In this document: piece after piece, positions 25,124-33,417 of the stretch
Numbering within the stretch: position 1 is the stretch's first letter
Layout of the letters: each line of letters starts with the position of its first letter
NCBI RefSeq assembly: GCF_001907675.1
Contig: NZ_MPNT01000011.1
Coordinates: forward strand, 1-64,000
Direction of reading: 5' to 3'
Length of the DNA: 64,000 nt
From: Mycobacterium paraffinicum
GTDB taxonomy: Bacteria > Actinomycetota > Actinomycetes > Mycobacteriales > Mycobacteriaceae
The notes under the pieces: model-generated
Databases searched by the model: none
Told to the model about the DNA's origin: nothing
What the model saw: the letters and a program-made list of their open reading frames with translations, nothing else
Translations under genes and position numbers: made by a program

Positions 25124-25636
25124 ATGCGTGCGTCGAATCAATTCGCCGACGTGACGACTGGCGTGGTGTACGTGCACGCCTCGCCCGCGGCGGTATGCCC
25201 GCATGTCGAGTGGGCGTTGTCGTCGACCCTTGGGGCGAAGGCGAACCTCACGTGGACCCAGCAGCCGGCCATGCCCGGCCAGCTGCGCGCGGTCACCAAC
25301 TGGGTCGGGCCCGTGGGCACCGGCGCCCGGCTGGCCAACGCCTTGCGTTCGTGGTCGGTGCTGCGGTTCGAGGTCACCGAGGACCCCAGCCCCGGAGTCG
25401 ACGGCCAGCGGTTCAGCCACACCCCGCAGCTCGGCCTGTGGAGCGGGGCGATGAGTGCCAACGGCGACGTCATGGTCGGGGAGATGCGGCTTCGGGCGCT
25501 GATGTCGCAGGGCGCCGACACCCTGGCCGCCGAACTGGACACCGTGCTGGGAACGGCGTGGGACGACGCCCTGGAGGCGTACCGGGACGGCGGCGAGGTC
25601 GGCGAGGTGACCTGGCTGAGCCGGGGAGTCGGCTAG
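25124..25636 (+). CDS. DUF3145 protein (Rv2256c type)
   Basis: A 170-residue actinobacterial protein of the DUF3145 family, recognisable from MRASNQFADVTTGVVYVHAS at the start and the LTWTQQPAMPGQLRA segment. Soluble, no signal or membrane segment; function unknown. ATG 25124 has a strong ribosome binding site (GAAGGAG). Its stop is 5 bp from that of the convergent lipid-kinase gene, whereas I recall extra genes at this junction in M. tuberculosis. Confidence 0.8.
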   Translation: MRASNQFADVTTGVVYVHASPAAVCPHVEWALSSTLGAKANLTWTQQPAMPGQLRAVTNWVGPVGTGARLANALRSWSVLRFEVTEDPSPGVDGQRFSHTPQLGLWSGAMSANGDVMVGEMRLRALMSQGADTLAAELDTVLGTAWDDALEAYRDGGEVGEVTWLSRGVG

Positions 25637-25641
25637 CGCCC

Positions 25642-26559
25642 TTATTGGTCCCCGGCCGGCCGCAGGATGCGCAGCGCGCCCGCAACCGCGCTGATCTCCG
25701 CGGGCAGCGGGCAGGCGAAGTCGCCGTCGGCGTAGACGTTGATGCCGGGGCACTCGACGTGAATGGATTTGGCCCGCGTCGTGCTCACCTCGTCGAGGCC
25801 GATGTGGGTGCCCTTGATGACGGTGGGGAAGAGGCGGACCAGCTTGGTGCGCGACGCCTCGTGGACCATCGTGATGTCGAGCAGGCCGTCGGTGGGGTCG
25901 GCGTGGGGGCAGATCAGCATGCCGCCGCCGTAGCTGCGGGTGTTGCCGAAGGCCGCCAGCGTGATCTCGGCGTCCATCTCGCGCGTGCCGTCGAGCACCA
26001 TGCGGAACGGCAAGAGCCGCAGCTGCGATAGCTCGGCGAGCATCGCGAGGTAGTACCGCAACCGCCCGTGCGGCCAGCGCATCCGGTTGGCCCGGTCGGT
26101 CACCAGGGAGTCGAAGCCGGTAGCCGCGACGGTGCCGAACCACTTGGTGGCCCCTTCGCTGTCGCGGATGCGGCCCAGGTCGATCGTTTCGGTGAAGCCG
26201 TCGACGATGATGTCGGCCGCGGCTTCGGGATCCTTGGTGGGTAAGCCGAATTCGCGGGCATGGTCGTTGCCCGTCCCCGCCGCCACGATGCCCATCGGCA
26301 CGTCGGTGCGCGCCAGTACCTGCAGCGCGTTGGACACGACGCCGTCGCCGCCGGTCACCATCACCGCGTCGGCGCCCTTCTCCAGCGCCGCGCTCACCAG
26401 GTAGCGCGCGTCTTGCGCGTCGTCGCCGATGATCTCGACGACCTCGACCCCGTGGTGGTGCAGCCGCGCGATCGCGAGCTGGGCCGCCCGGATTGCCGCG
26501 CCGTGCCCCGAGACGGGGTTGGTCAGCGCGATCACCTTCGCGATCTCGCGCCGGGTCAT
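25642..26559 (-). CDS. diacylglycerol / lipid kinase (Rv2252 type)
   Basis: A 305-residue member of the DAGK catalytic (DgkB/YegS) family, phosphorylating diacylglycerol or a related lipid with ATP at the inner membrane face. The nucleotide loop GGDGVVSNAL and the GTGNDHAREFG motif are intact, as is the C-terminal SIHVECPGINVYADGDF block. Rv2252 has been linked to lipid and PIM metabolism. ATG 26559 overlaps the stop of the ADPS-like gene by 4 nt (ATGA). The pairing with a putative ether-lipid enzyme and GlpD1 suggests glycerolipid turnover. Confidence 0.9.
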   Translation of the reverse strand: MTRREIAKVIALTNPVSGHGAAIRAAQLAIARLHHHGVEVVEIIGDDAQDARYLVSAALEKGADAVMVTGGDGVVSNALQVLARTDVPMGIVAAGTGNDHAREFGLPTKDPEAAADIIVDGFTETIDLGRIRDSEGATKWFGTVAATGFDSLVTDRANRMRWPHGRLRYYLAMLAELSQLRLLPFRMVLDGTREMDAEITLAAFGNTRSYGGGMLICPHADPTDGLLDITMVHEASRTKLVRLFPTVIKGTHIGLDEVSTTRAKSIHVECPGINVYADGDFACPLPAEISAVAGALRILRPAGDQ

Positions 26560-28166
26560 GGAATCAGCTTGCCCGGGTTGAGGATTCCGGCCGGGTCCAG
26601 GGTCGCCTTCACCGAGCGCAGGACCTGCACGCCCAGCTCGCCCACCTCGTCGCCCATCCAGGGGCGGTGGTCGGCGCCGACCGCATGGTGGTGGGTGATG
26701 GTCCCGCCGGTGGCCATGATCGCGTCGCACGCCGCCCTCTTGGCGGCCCCCCATTGTTCGATCGGATTGCCGCGCTGCCCGGCGACGACGGTGAAGTACA
26801 GCGACGCGCCGGTGGGATAGACGTGCGAGATGTGGCACATCACCAGCGCGGGCGTGCCGCTCGCGGCCAGCGCATCGGTAAGTGCTTGCGTCACAGCGGC
26901 TTTGAGCGCGGGAAGGTTGGACCAGTCGGTGGCCGTCTCGAGGGTCTCGCACAGCGCGCCCGCCGACAGCAGCGAGTCGCGCAGATACGGCGCGCCGAAC
27001 CGCCCGTGCTCCCACGCTCGCGCCGGCGCTTCACGCAGCGACGTTCCGCCGCGGGCCGCCAGCAGGGCGCTGGTTTCGGCGTGCCGGCTTTCGACGTGTT
27101 CCTTGGTGCCCTCGAAGACCGTGATGCCCAGGCAGCCGCCGGTGATCTGGCTTTCGCCGATGGACTCGGTGGTGGCCAGGTTGACCCCGGTCTCGGCCTC
27201 GTCGGAAAGCCGGATGACCGTGGGGCCGGTGGCGGTCTGGGTGACGGCGCGCAGGGCCGCGGCGCCGGTCTCGAAGTCGGGGAAGGACCACGCCTCGTAG
27301 CGGACGGCTTCCGGCACTCGGTGCACCCGCAGCCGGACCCGGGTGATGACACCGAAGACGCCCTCCGATCCGATCATCAGCTGACGCAGGTCGGGGCCCG
27401 CGGCGGACTCGGGCGCGCGGCCCAGGTCCAGGGTGCCCACCGGGGTGACCACGCGCAGGCCGCGCACCATGTCGTTGAACCGGCCGTAGCCCGCCGAGTC
27501 CTGCCCCGACGAGCGGGTCGCGGCGAAGCCGCCGATGGTGGCGTACTCGAAGCTCTGCGGGAAATGCCCGAGCGAGAAACCTTGGGCGCCCAGCATGCGC
27601 TCCGCCTCGGGCCCGGTGACGCCGGCCCCGAACACGGCCTGGCCGGACACCTCGTCGAGGGAGAACAGTTGGTCGAGGCGGCGCAGGTCGAGGGACACCA
27701 CCGCTGCGAACTCGCCGCGGATGGGATCCAAGCCGCCGACCACGCTGGTGCCGCCGCCGAACGGAACGACGGCGATGCGGTGGTGGGAGCAGTAGCGCAA
27801 GACCGTGGCGACGGCGTCCTCGTCGCCGGGCAGCAGGACCGCGTCGGGCGCGTCCTGCACCCCGGCGTCCTTGCGGCGCAGCAGGTCGAGCGTGGACTTG
27901 CCGCCGGCGTGCAGCAGCCGGTCCCGGTCGTCGGTGCGGCAGTAGGCGGCGCCGACGAGTTCGGCCAGCGCGTCGCGGTGCGCCTGTGGCAAGGTCGACG
28001 GGCGCAGGCGCACCTGATCGGGTTGCAGCTCGGCGGCGCCGGAATCGTCCACGCCGACGGCCTGTTTCAGCAGCGTCCGGATGCCCTCGGAGAGTGGCTT
28101 GGCCGCGGCGGGATCTCCCCACGCGTTCCATTTCATCGGGGGGAGGAGGCCCTCGGGTTGCGTCAT
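26556..28166 (-). CDS. alkyldihydroxyacetonephosphate synthase-like FAD enzyme (Rv2251 type)
   Basis: A 536-residue PCMH-type flavoprotein. FAD-binding motifs are PFGGGTSVVGG and ATRSSGQDSAGYGR; the late VYPTGASLYFTVV and ITHHHAVGADHRPW blocks correspond to the active-site Tyr and His-rich loop of ADPS, which swaps the acyl chain of acyl-DHAP for a fatty alcohol in ether-lipid synthesis. All hallmark residues appear kept. Whether mycobacteria make glycerol ether lipids this way is not established. ATG 28166 lies 17 bp from the divergent TetR start; its 3' end overlaps the lipid kinase. A glycolate or D-lactate oxidase-like role is the alternative. Confidence 0.8.
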   Translation of the reverse strand: MTQPEGLLPPMKWNAWGDPAAAKPLSEGIRTLLKQAVGVDDSGAAELQPDQVRLRPSTLPQAHRDALAELVGAAYCRTDDRDRLLHAGGKSTLDLLRRKDAGVQDAPDAVLLPGDEDAVATVLRYCSHHRIAVVPFGGGTSVVGGLDPIRGEFAAVVSLDLRRLDQLFSLDEVSGQAVFGAGVTGPEAERMLGAQGFSLGHFPQSFEYATIGGFAATRSSGQDSAGYGRFNDMVRGLRVVTPVGTLDLGRAPESAAGPDLRQLMIGSEGVFGVITRVRLRVHRVPEAVRYEAWSFPDFETGAAALRAVTQTATGPTVIRLSDEAETGVNLATTESIGESQITGGCLGITVFEGTKEHVESRHAETSALLAARGGTSLREAPARAWEHGRFGAPYLRDSLLSAGALCETLETATDWSNLPALKAAVTQALTDALAASGTPALVMCHISHVYPTGASLYFTVVAGQRGNPIEQWGAAKRAACDAIMATGGTITHHHAVGADHRPWMGDEVGELGVQVLRSVKATLDPAGILNPGKLIP

Positions 28167-28203
28167 GCGTTACAGTATTACACATGCTGTCAATCAGTAA
28201 CGC
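28167..28203. promoter_or_regulatory. candidate operator between the ADPS-like gene and tetR
   Basis: GCGTTACAG (28167-28175) and CAGTAACGC (28195-28203) form a 9-bp inverted repeat with one mismatch, 19 bp apart, covering both start codons of a 17-bp divergent gap. The TetR product is the likely binder. Confidence 0.4.
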
Positions 28204-28759
28204 ACGCGTTCCGGTGGACACGGGGGAACGCATCCTCGCGGCGGCGGCCAGCTGTGTGGTCGACTTCGGGGTGGACCGGGTGACCCTGGCCGAGATCGCG
28301 CGGCGCGCCGGCGTCAGCAGGCCCACGGTGTACCGGCGCTGGCCGGACACGCCGTCGATCGTGGCCGCGCTGTTGACCCGCCACATCACCGAGGTGATGC
28401 GGGAGGCGCCGCTGCTCGGCGACGACCGGGAATCCCTTGTGCGGCAGATCGTTACGGTGGCCAACTTGCTGCGTCGCGACCGGCTCGTCATGTCGGTGCT
28501 GCACTCCGAACTCGCGCCGATCTATATCACCGAGCGGCTCGGGACCAGCCAGCACATGCTGATCGACGCGCTGGCCGCCCGGCTGCGCGTTGCGCAGCGC
28601 AACGGCAGCGTGCGCGCCGGCGACCCCGTGCAGCTGGCCACCATGGTGTTGCTGATCGCCCAGTCGACGATTCAGTCGGCGCAGATCGTCGAACCGCTAC
28701 TGGACGCGGACACGCTCGCCGCCGAACTCGCCTACTCGCTGAACGGATACCTGTCGTGA
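28184..28759 (+). CDS. TetR-family regulator (Rv2250c type)
   Basis: A 191-residue TetR protein with HTH at about residues 18-62 (LAEIARRAGVSRPTVYRRWPD). ATG 28184 is chosen because it sits at the end of an A+T-rich divergent promoter region; the longer frame would run through the ADPS-like gene. It is divergent from the ADPS-like/lipid-kinase operon and overlaps glpD1 (GTGA), so it probably regulates both sides, possibly through the dyad at 28167-28203. Confidence 0.85.
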   Translation: MLSISNARVPVDTGERILAAAASCVVDFGVDRVTLAEIARRAGVSRPTVYRRWPDTPSIVAALLTRHITEVMREAPLLGDDRESLVRQIVTVANLLRRDRLVMSVLHSELAPIYITERLGTSQHMLIDALAARLRVAQRNGSVRAGDPVQLATMVLLIAQSTIQSAQIVEPLLDADTLAAELAYSLNGYLS

Positions 28760-30300
28760 TACCCGACCCCACCGCGCTGAACGCGGCCCGCCGCGAGGCC
28801 GACCTGACGGCCTTGGCCGACGGCGAGCCGTTGGACATCGTCGTGATCGGCGGCGGCATCACCGGCGCCGGCATCGCCCTGGACGCCGCGTCGCGGGGGC
28901 TACGAGTGGCGCTGGTGGAGAAGCACGACCTGGCCTTCGGCACCAGCCGGTGGAGTTCCAAATTGGTGCACGGCGGCCTGCGATACCTGGCGACCGGCAA
29001 CGTGGGCATCGCGCGCCGCAGCGCGCTCGAGCGCGGAATCCTGATGAGCCGCAACGCCCCTCACCTGGTTCACGCGATGCCGCAAGTAGTCCCGCTGCTG
29101 CCCTCCATGAGTAGGGGCAAGCGCGCGCTGGTGCGCGCGGGATTCCTGGCCGGCGACGCGCTGCGGACGCTCGCGGGCACGTCGTCGTCGATACTGCCGC
29201 GGTCGTGCCGGATCGCGCCGGAGCGCGTCGTGCAGTTGGCGCCCACGGTTCAGCGCGCGGGCCTGGACGGGGGCCTGCTGGCCTACGACGGCCAGTTGAT
29301 CGACGACGCCCGCTTGGTCACCGCGGTCGCGCGCACCGCCGCGCAGCACGGCGCCCGGATCCTGACCTACGTCGCGGCGTCGAAGGCCACCGGCACCTCG
29401 GCGCGGCTGACCGACCAGCGTTCGGGCCAGTCGTTCGACGTGGCGGCCCGGGCGGTCATCAACGCCGCCGGGGTGTGGGCGGCCGAGATCGACGGCCTGC
29501 TGCGGCTGCGGCCCAGCCGCGGGACGCATCTGGTGTTCGACGCCGAAGCCTTCGGGAATCCCACTGCGGCGCTGACCATTCCGATCCCCGGCGAGCTCAA
29601 CCGGTTCGTCTTCGCCATGCCCGAACAGCTGGGCCGGGTCTATTTGGGGCTGACCGACGAAGCCGCCCCCGGCCCGATCCCGGACGTCCCCATACCGTCG
29701 GCCGACGAGGTCACGTTCCTGCTCGACACCGTCAACACCGCGTTGGGGGTCGCGCTAGGCCCCGCCGACGTCATCGGCGCCTACGCGGGGTTGCGGCCGC
29801 TGATCGACACCGGCGAGGGCCGCACCGCCGACGTCTCGCGCGAGCACGCCGTCGTGGAGTCGGCGTCCGGGATCATCAGCGTGATCGGCGGCAAGCTGAC
29901 CGAATACCGCTACATGGCGCAAGACGTGCTGGACCGCACTGTCAGCCTGCGGCACCTGCGCGCCGCGAAGTGCCGGACGCACGACCTGCCGCTGATCGGG
30001 GCCCCCGCCAACCCCGGGCCCCCGGGCTCCGGCCCGGTCGCCGGGTTGCCGGTCTCGCTGGTGCAGCGGTATGGCGCCGAGGCCGCCAAGGTGGTGGCCA
30101 CCGCGACGTGCAGGCGCCCCACGGAGCCGGTCGCCGAGGGCATCGACGTCACGCGGGCGGAATTCGAATACGCCATCACCCATGAGGGCGCGCTGGACAT
30201 CTCCGACATCGTGGACCGGCGGACGCGCATCGGCCTGGTGGAGGGCGATCGCGAGCGCGCGGTGCCGGCGGCCGAGGAGTTCGTGGCGCGCTTGGGCTAG
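28756..30300 (+). CDS. glpD1: glycerol-3-phosphate dehydrogenase, FAD-dependent
   Basis: A 514-residue GlpD oxidising glycerol-3-phosphate to DHAP and passing electrons to quinone at the membrane. The FAD motif is VVIGGGITGAGIALDAASRG; the family signatures GTSRWSSKLVHGGLRYL and the late GGKLTEYRYMAQD are present, and the C-terminal DAO_C domain is complete. GTG 28756 overlaps the TetR stop by 4 nt. With the divergent ADPS-like enzyme (which would consume DHAP derivatives) and lipid kinase it forms a glycerophosphate-centred block. Its TAG shares CTAG with the convergent deaminase stop. Confidence 0.92.
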   Translation: MIPDPTALNAARREADLTALADGEPLDIVVIGGGITGAGIALDAASRGLRVALVEKHDLAFGTSRWSSKLVHGGLRYLATGNVGIARRSALERGILMSRNAPHLVHAMPQVVPLLPSMSRGKRALVRAGFLAGDALRTLAGTSSSILPRSCRIAPERVVQLAPTVQRAGLDGGLLAYDGQLIDDARLVTAVARTAAQHGARILTYVAASKATGTSARLTDQRSGQSFDVAARAVINAAGVWAAEIDGLLRLRPSRGTHLVFDAEAFGNPTAALTIPIPGELNRFVFAMPEQLGRVYLGLTDEAAPGPIPDVPIPSADEVTFLLDTVNTALGVALGPADVIGAYAGLRPLIDTGEGRTADVSREHAVVESASGIISVIGGKLTEYRYMAQDVLDRTVSLRHLRAAKCRTHDLPLIGAPANPGPPGSGPVAGLPVSLVQRYGAEAAKVVATATCRRPTEPVAEGIDVTRAEFEYAITHEGALDISDIVDRRTRIGLVEGDRERAVPAAEEFVARLG

Positions 30301-30749
30301 GGCGCGAGGCCGATGTCCTCGTGCCACAGGTCGGGATGCTCGGCGATGAACGCCGACATCATCGCCGCGCAGCGGCCGTCGTCGAGCACCGTGACGGTGA
30401 CCCCGTTCTCGGCCAGCCACTCGTGCCCGCCGCTGAACGTGCGGCATTCACCGACCAACACCGCGCCGATGTTGAACTGGCGGACCAGCCCACTGCAGTA
30501 CCAGCACGGCGAGAGCGTGGTCACCATGACGGTCGAGCGGTAGTCACGCTGCCGGCCGGCCGCGCGAAACGCGTCGACCTCGGCGTGCAGCGACGGATCG
30601 CCCTGCTGCACACGGCGATTGTGGCCGCGGCCCAACAGGACACCGTCCGCGGTGAACAGCGCGGCCCCGATCGGGATGCCGCCCTCCGCCAGCCCGGCGC
30701 GCGCCTCGTCCAGGGCGATGTCCAGCATCGCCTCCGCCAGGAGAGCCAT
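30297..30749 (-). CDS. zinc nucleoside/cytosine deaminase-family protein
   Basis: A 150-residue CDA-fold deaminase. The zinc site is HAEVDAFR (His and catalytic Glu) plus SPCWYCSG (two Cys). The overall layout, with a TLSPCWYC and GEC at the end, is closer to yeast-type cytosine deaminase than to TadA. It could salvage cytosine or a related base. ATG 30749 (MALLAEAML) is preferred; ATG 30770 adds 7 residues. It lies back to back with the FAD monooxygenase. Not part of the M. tuberculosis gene order I recall here, so probably accessory. Confidence 0.85.
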   Translation of the reverse strand: MALLAEAMLDIALDEARAGLAEGGIPIGAALFTADGVLLGRGHNRRVQQGDPSLHAEVDAFRAAGRQRDYRSTVMVTTLSPCWYCSGLVRQFNIGAVLVGECRTFSGGHEWLAENGVTVTVLDDGRCAAMMSAFIAEHPDLWHEDIGLAP

Positions 30750-30818
30750 GGGCCCATCTTCCATGAGCATCTTCCAGGAGGCCGCGTCCAGTGCCGATTA
30801 TGACTGTCAATACCGAAT

Positions 30819-30831
30819 GATAGCCACTATC
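30819..30831. promoter_or_regulatory. GATAG-CCA-CTATC dyad before the FAD monooxygenase
   Basis: A perfect 5-bp inverted repeat around 3 bases, 9 bp before ATG 30841 in the divergent gap. It may be an operator; no local regulator gene is present. Confidence 0.3.
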
Positions 30832-30840
30832 GTTTTGGCT

Positions 30841-32397
30841 ATGGCGACCTCACGAGTTCCCGTCCTCATCGTCGGCGCCGGCGCCGCCGGTCTCGCCACG
30901 TCGGCTTTGCTGACGAAACACGGGGTCCGCTCGCTGCTGGTCGAGAAGCGGCGCGAGGTCTTCATCTATCCGAAGGCGCGCAACCTGAGCTTTCGCACCC
31001 AGGAGATCCTGCGCGGCCTCGGGTTGGCCGACGAGGTCCACGCGGTCGCGGACTCTGTTTCGACGATGATGGTCAAACCAGCCCTCAACAGCGCCGAGGA
31101 GCAATTGGCCTTCGACATCAACGCGCTCTTCGCGGGCCTCGACGAACTCAGCCCCGAGCCGGCGGCGCAGTACTGCCCGCAGAGCAGGCTAGAGCCCATC
31201 CTGATTGCCGACACGCGTCGGCGCGGCGGCGAGGTGCGCTACGGGACGGAGCTTTCGTCGCTAGAGCAGGACGGTTCGGGTGTCACCGCCGTGGTGCGCG
31301 ACCTGGACACCGGCCAGTCCGAAACCGTCCGCGCGGATTACCTGGTCGGTGCCGACGGTGTGCACAGCCCGATCCGAAACTGGTCAGGCATCAGCACATC
31401 TGGTTACGGTGCGCTGCCGATCTTTGTCGTCTTCATCTACTTCCGGGCGCCCTGGACGAAGTACATCTCGCACTTGGCCGACGGCGACGCCGTGCAAGTC
31501 AAGAACGCCGACGTGGACGGCATTTTCCTGCTGGTCCAAGGCGACTTGGGGATGTTCACTACCACCTATTTCCCCGGCAAGGGAGAATCGGCCGACCAGT
31601 TCACCCCGCAGCGCTGCAAGGAGCTGCTGCTCAAGGCGTTCGGCGAGCCCATCGACATCGACGTGATCGAGGTCGCGGCCTGGCAGCCGTACGAGCAGGT
31701 GGCCGACCAATTCCGTTGCGGCCGGATGTTTCTCGTCGGTGACTCGGCCCACACCATGCCGCCGTTCAAGGCCGGCGGGGCCAACACCGCTATCCAGAGT
31801 GCGCACAATCTGGCCTGGAAGCTGGCCGCTGTCTTGCACGGGGCGGCGGGACAGGCGCTGCTGGACACCTACCACGCCGAGCGGCACCCGGTCGGGCGCT
31901 TCAACGCGCGCCAATCGCTTACCGGGCCGTCGCTGCGCTTCCTGCGGTTGGACGACGACCGGCCCCTGTTACCGCCGGACGAGGAGGCGCCGATGTTCGC
32001 GCTGCTTATCGGCTACCAATACCGCTCGGGCGCAGTGGTTTCCGATGCTCCCGCGCCGGTGGACCCCGACGCCGTGTCGCTGGTGGACGAATTGCGCGGG
32101 CAGCCCGGCACCCGGGTCCCGCACGTGTGGGTGCGTGACGGGGTTTCGACGCTCGACCTGCTGGGTCCGGGATTCACCGTCCTCGCCGGCGACGAACGCT
32201 GGTGCGCCGCCGCGGCTTCGGCGTCGGTGGCCGCGCACCGCGTCGAGAGCCACGAATGGGCGGCGGTCACCGGACTCGGACCGTCGGGCGCCCTGCTGGT
32301 GCGCCCCGACGATTTCGTCGGCTGGCGCTGTGACGCGCCGCCGGCCGACCCCGAAGGTCAACTGCGCGAGGCGCTCTCACAGATCGTGGGCAGCTGA
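30841..32397 (+). CDS. PHBH-type FAD monooxygenase (aromatic hydroxylase)
   Basis: A 518-residue class A flavoprotein hydroxylase. Visible motifs are GAGAAGLATS (FAD ADP moiety), YLVGADGVHS (DG motif) and GDSAHTMPPF (GD motif), with a C-terminal thioredoxin-like domain common to polyketide and phenol hydroxylases (RdmE/MhpA-like). It should hydroxylate an aromatic or polyketide-like substrate using NAD(P)H. ATG 30841 places GAGAAG at the usual distance; ATG 30817 is an in-frame alternative that would include the dyad. It is followed directly by palindrome copy B. Confidence 0.85.
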   Translation: MATSRVPVLIVGAGAAGLATSALLTKHGVRSLLVEKRREVFIYPKARNLSFRTQEILRGLGLADEVHAVADSVSTMMVKPALNSAEEQLAFDINALFAGLDELSPEPAAQYCPQSRLEPILIADTRRRGGEVRYGTELSSLEQDGSGVTAVVRDLDTGQSETVRADYLVGADGVHSPIRNWSGISTSGYGALPIFVVFIYFRAPWTKYISHLADGDAVQVKNADVDGIFLLVQGDLGMFTTTYFPGKGESADQFTPQRCKELLLKAFGEPIDIDVIEVAAWQPYEQVADQFRCGRMFLVGDSAHTMPPFKAGGANTAIQSAHNLAWKLAAVLHGAAGQALLDTYHAERHPVGRFNARQSLTGPSLRFLRLDDDRPLLPPDEEAPMFALLIGYQYRSGAVVSDAPAPVDPDAVSLVDELRGQPGTRVPHVWVRDGVSTLDLLGPGFTVLAGDERWCAAAASASVAAHRVESHEWAAVTGLGPSGALLVRPDDFVGWRCDAPPADPEGQLREALSQIVGS

Positions 32398-32406
32398 CGA
32401 CTCCCG

Positions 32407-32464
32407 CGAGCAGACACAAAATCGCATTTCGCGGGTACCGCGAATGCGATTTTGTGTCTGCTCG
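32407..32464. repeat. palindromic repeat copy B
   Basis: A 58-bp palindrome starting CGAGCAGACACAAAATCGCA; arms are 27 bp with a single-T bulge and a GTA-centred turn. It is identical base for base to copy C at 33418-33475 and shares the outer arm with copy A at 13109. It follows the monooxygenase stop by 9 bp and the convergent DUF559 stop, so it can terminate both. Confidence 0.88.
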
Positions 32465-32470
32465 GCGGCG

Positions 32471-33359
32471 TTAACTGGCCGTCAGCGGACGGTTCAGATG
32501 CGTAGCGATGCGGTCGGCGAGGCGGTCAGGTTCTCGTCGGACGTCGTCGATGACGATTGGGATGATCGTCCACCCAAGCTCTTGGATCTTGGCCCACCGA
32601 GCCTTATCGCGGAGCATTTCCTCGCGACCGACATGCCAGTCGATGCTCTCGTATTCTGCGGCCAAACGCATTTGCGGCCATGCGAAATCGACGCGCCACA
32701 ACTCGCCATCGCGTCCAACGATCGGATGCTGCAGCTCGGGAAGCGGTAGCCCTCGGTCGATCATCACCAGCCGCGCCTCGCTTTCCATGGGAGATTCCGC
32801 ACGGCCATCGGCCAAAGGCAACAGTGCGCGCACAGCGACGATGCCTCGACGTCCCCGCTGCTCGATAACGGCTCTGCCAATGTCATTGCGCGTGCACTGC
32901 ATTGAGCGCAATGCCGCATCGAGCGTCGCCAGTGCCCGCGGCCGGCGCAGCTGCCTTGCGACCTCCACTGCGGTCCATCCTGGTGCCGTCGCGAGACGAC
33001 ACCCTATTCGTCGGAGCCGGGCACCGGTGCGTTGGTGAACCATCAAGCCGACCGTAGGGCGCACACGTACACCGGGATCGAGCACGTGAATAGCTGTTGT
33101 GTTCTCGGTGTCGAATCCGTACAAAGCCGCGGCGGTGCCCATGCAGGCCACCGCATGTTGACCCATGAAGACATCCAATGCGGCCAATCGCCCCAGAAGA
33201 TCTGGACGTGTGGCGCCGTAGACCCCGTGCCATACGCGGACAAGTCGGCCGTTTCCCGACTTGAACGTCGAGCTGTTGACGGGTCATGACCGTCAGTAGT
33301 TGTGTCGTCGTCGCGTACCCGCCGGCTCGCTGCATGAGCTTTAGCGCTTCGGTATGCAC
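32471..33359 (-). pseudogene. DUF559 endonuclease-like gene (AbiEi-antitoxin-type N-terminus), frameshifted
   Basis: The N-terminal 37 or so codons (from ATG 33359, MHTEALKLMQRAGGYATTTQ) are in one frame, and the rest (VWHGVYGATRP, then MAALDVFMGQHAVACMGTAA to the stop at 32471) is in another. The span is 889 nt, one more than a multiple of three. Removing one base from the run at 33252-33257 (GGGAAA on the coding strand) restores a 295-residue protein reading VGNGRLVRVWHGVYG. The N-terminus is the winged-helix seen before DUF559, and the C-terminus (PQMRLAAEYESIDWH, ELGWTIIPI) is a DUF559 nuclease-like fold. Either a real pseudogene or a one-base sequencing error; the gene is bracketed by identical palindromes. 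Confidence 0.8.
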
Positions 33360-33417
33360 CGCGGAAGCATGCGGAGGCCCGGCTCGGTCAGCCAGTCACC
33401 CCTGGGGATTAACCCGC

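Noticed and set aside
33252..33257. Programmed ribosomal frameshift in the DUF559 gene
   Set aside because: GGGAAA is short, no stimulatory hairpin follows and the shift would be one base by deletion; a mutation or sequencing error is simpler.
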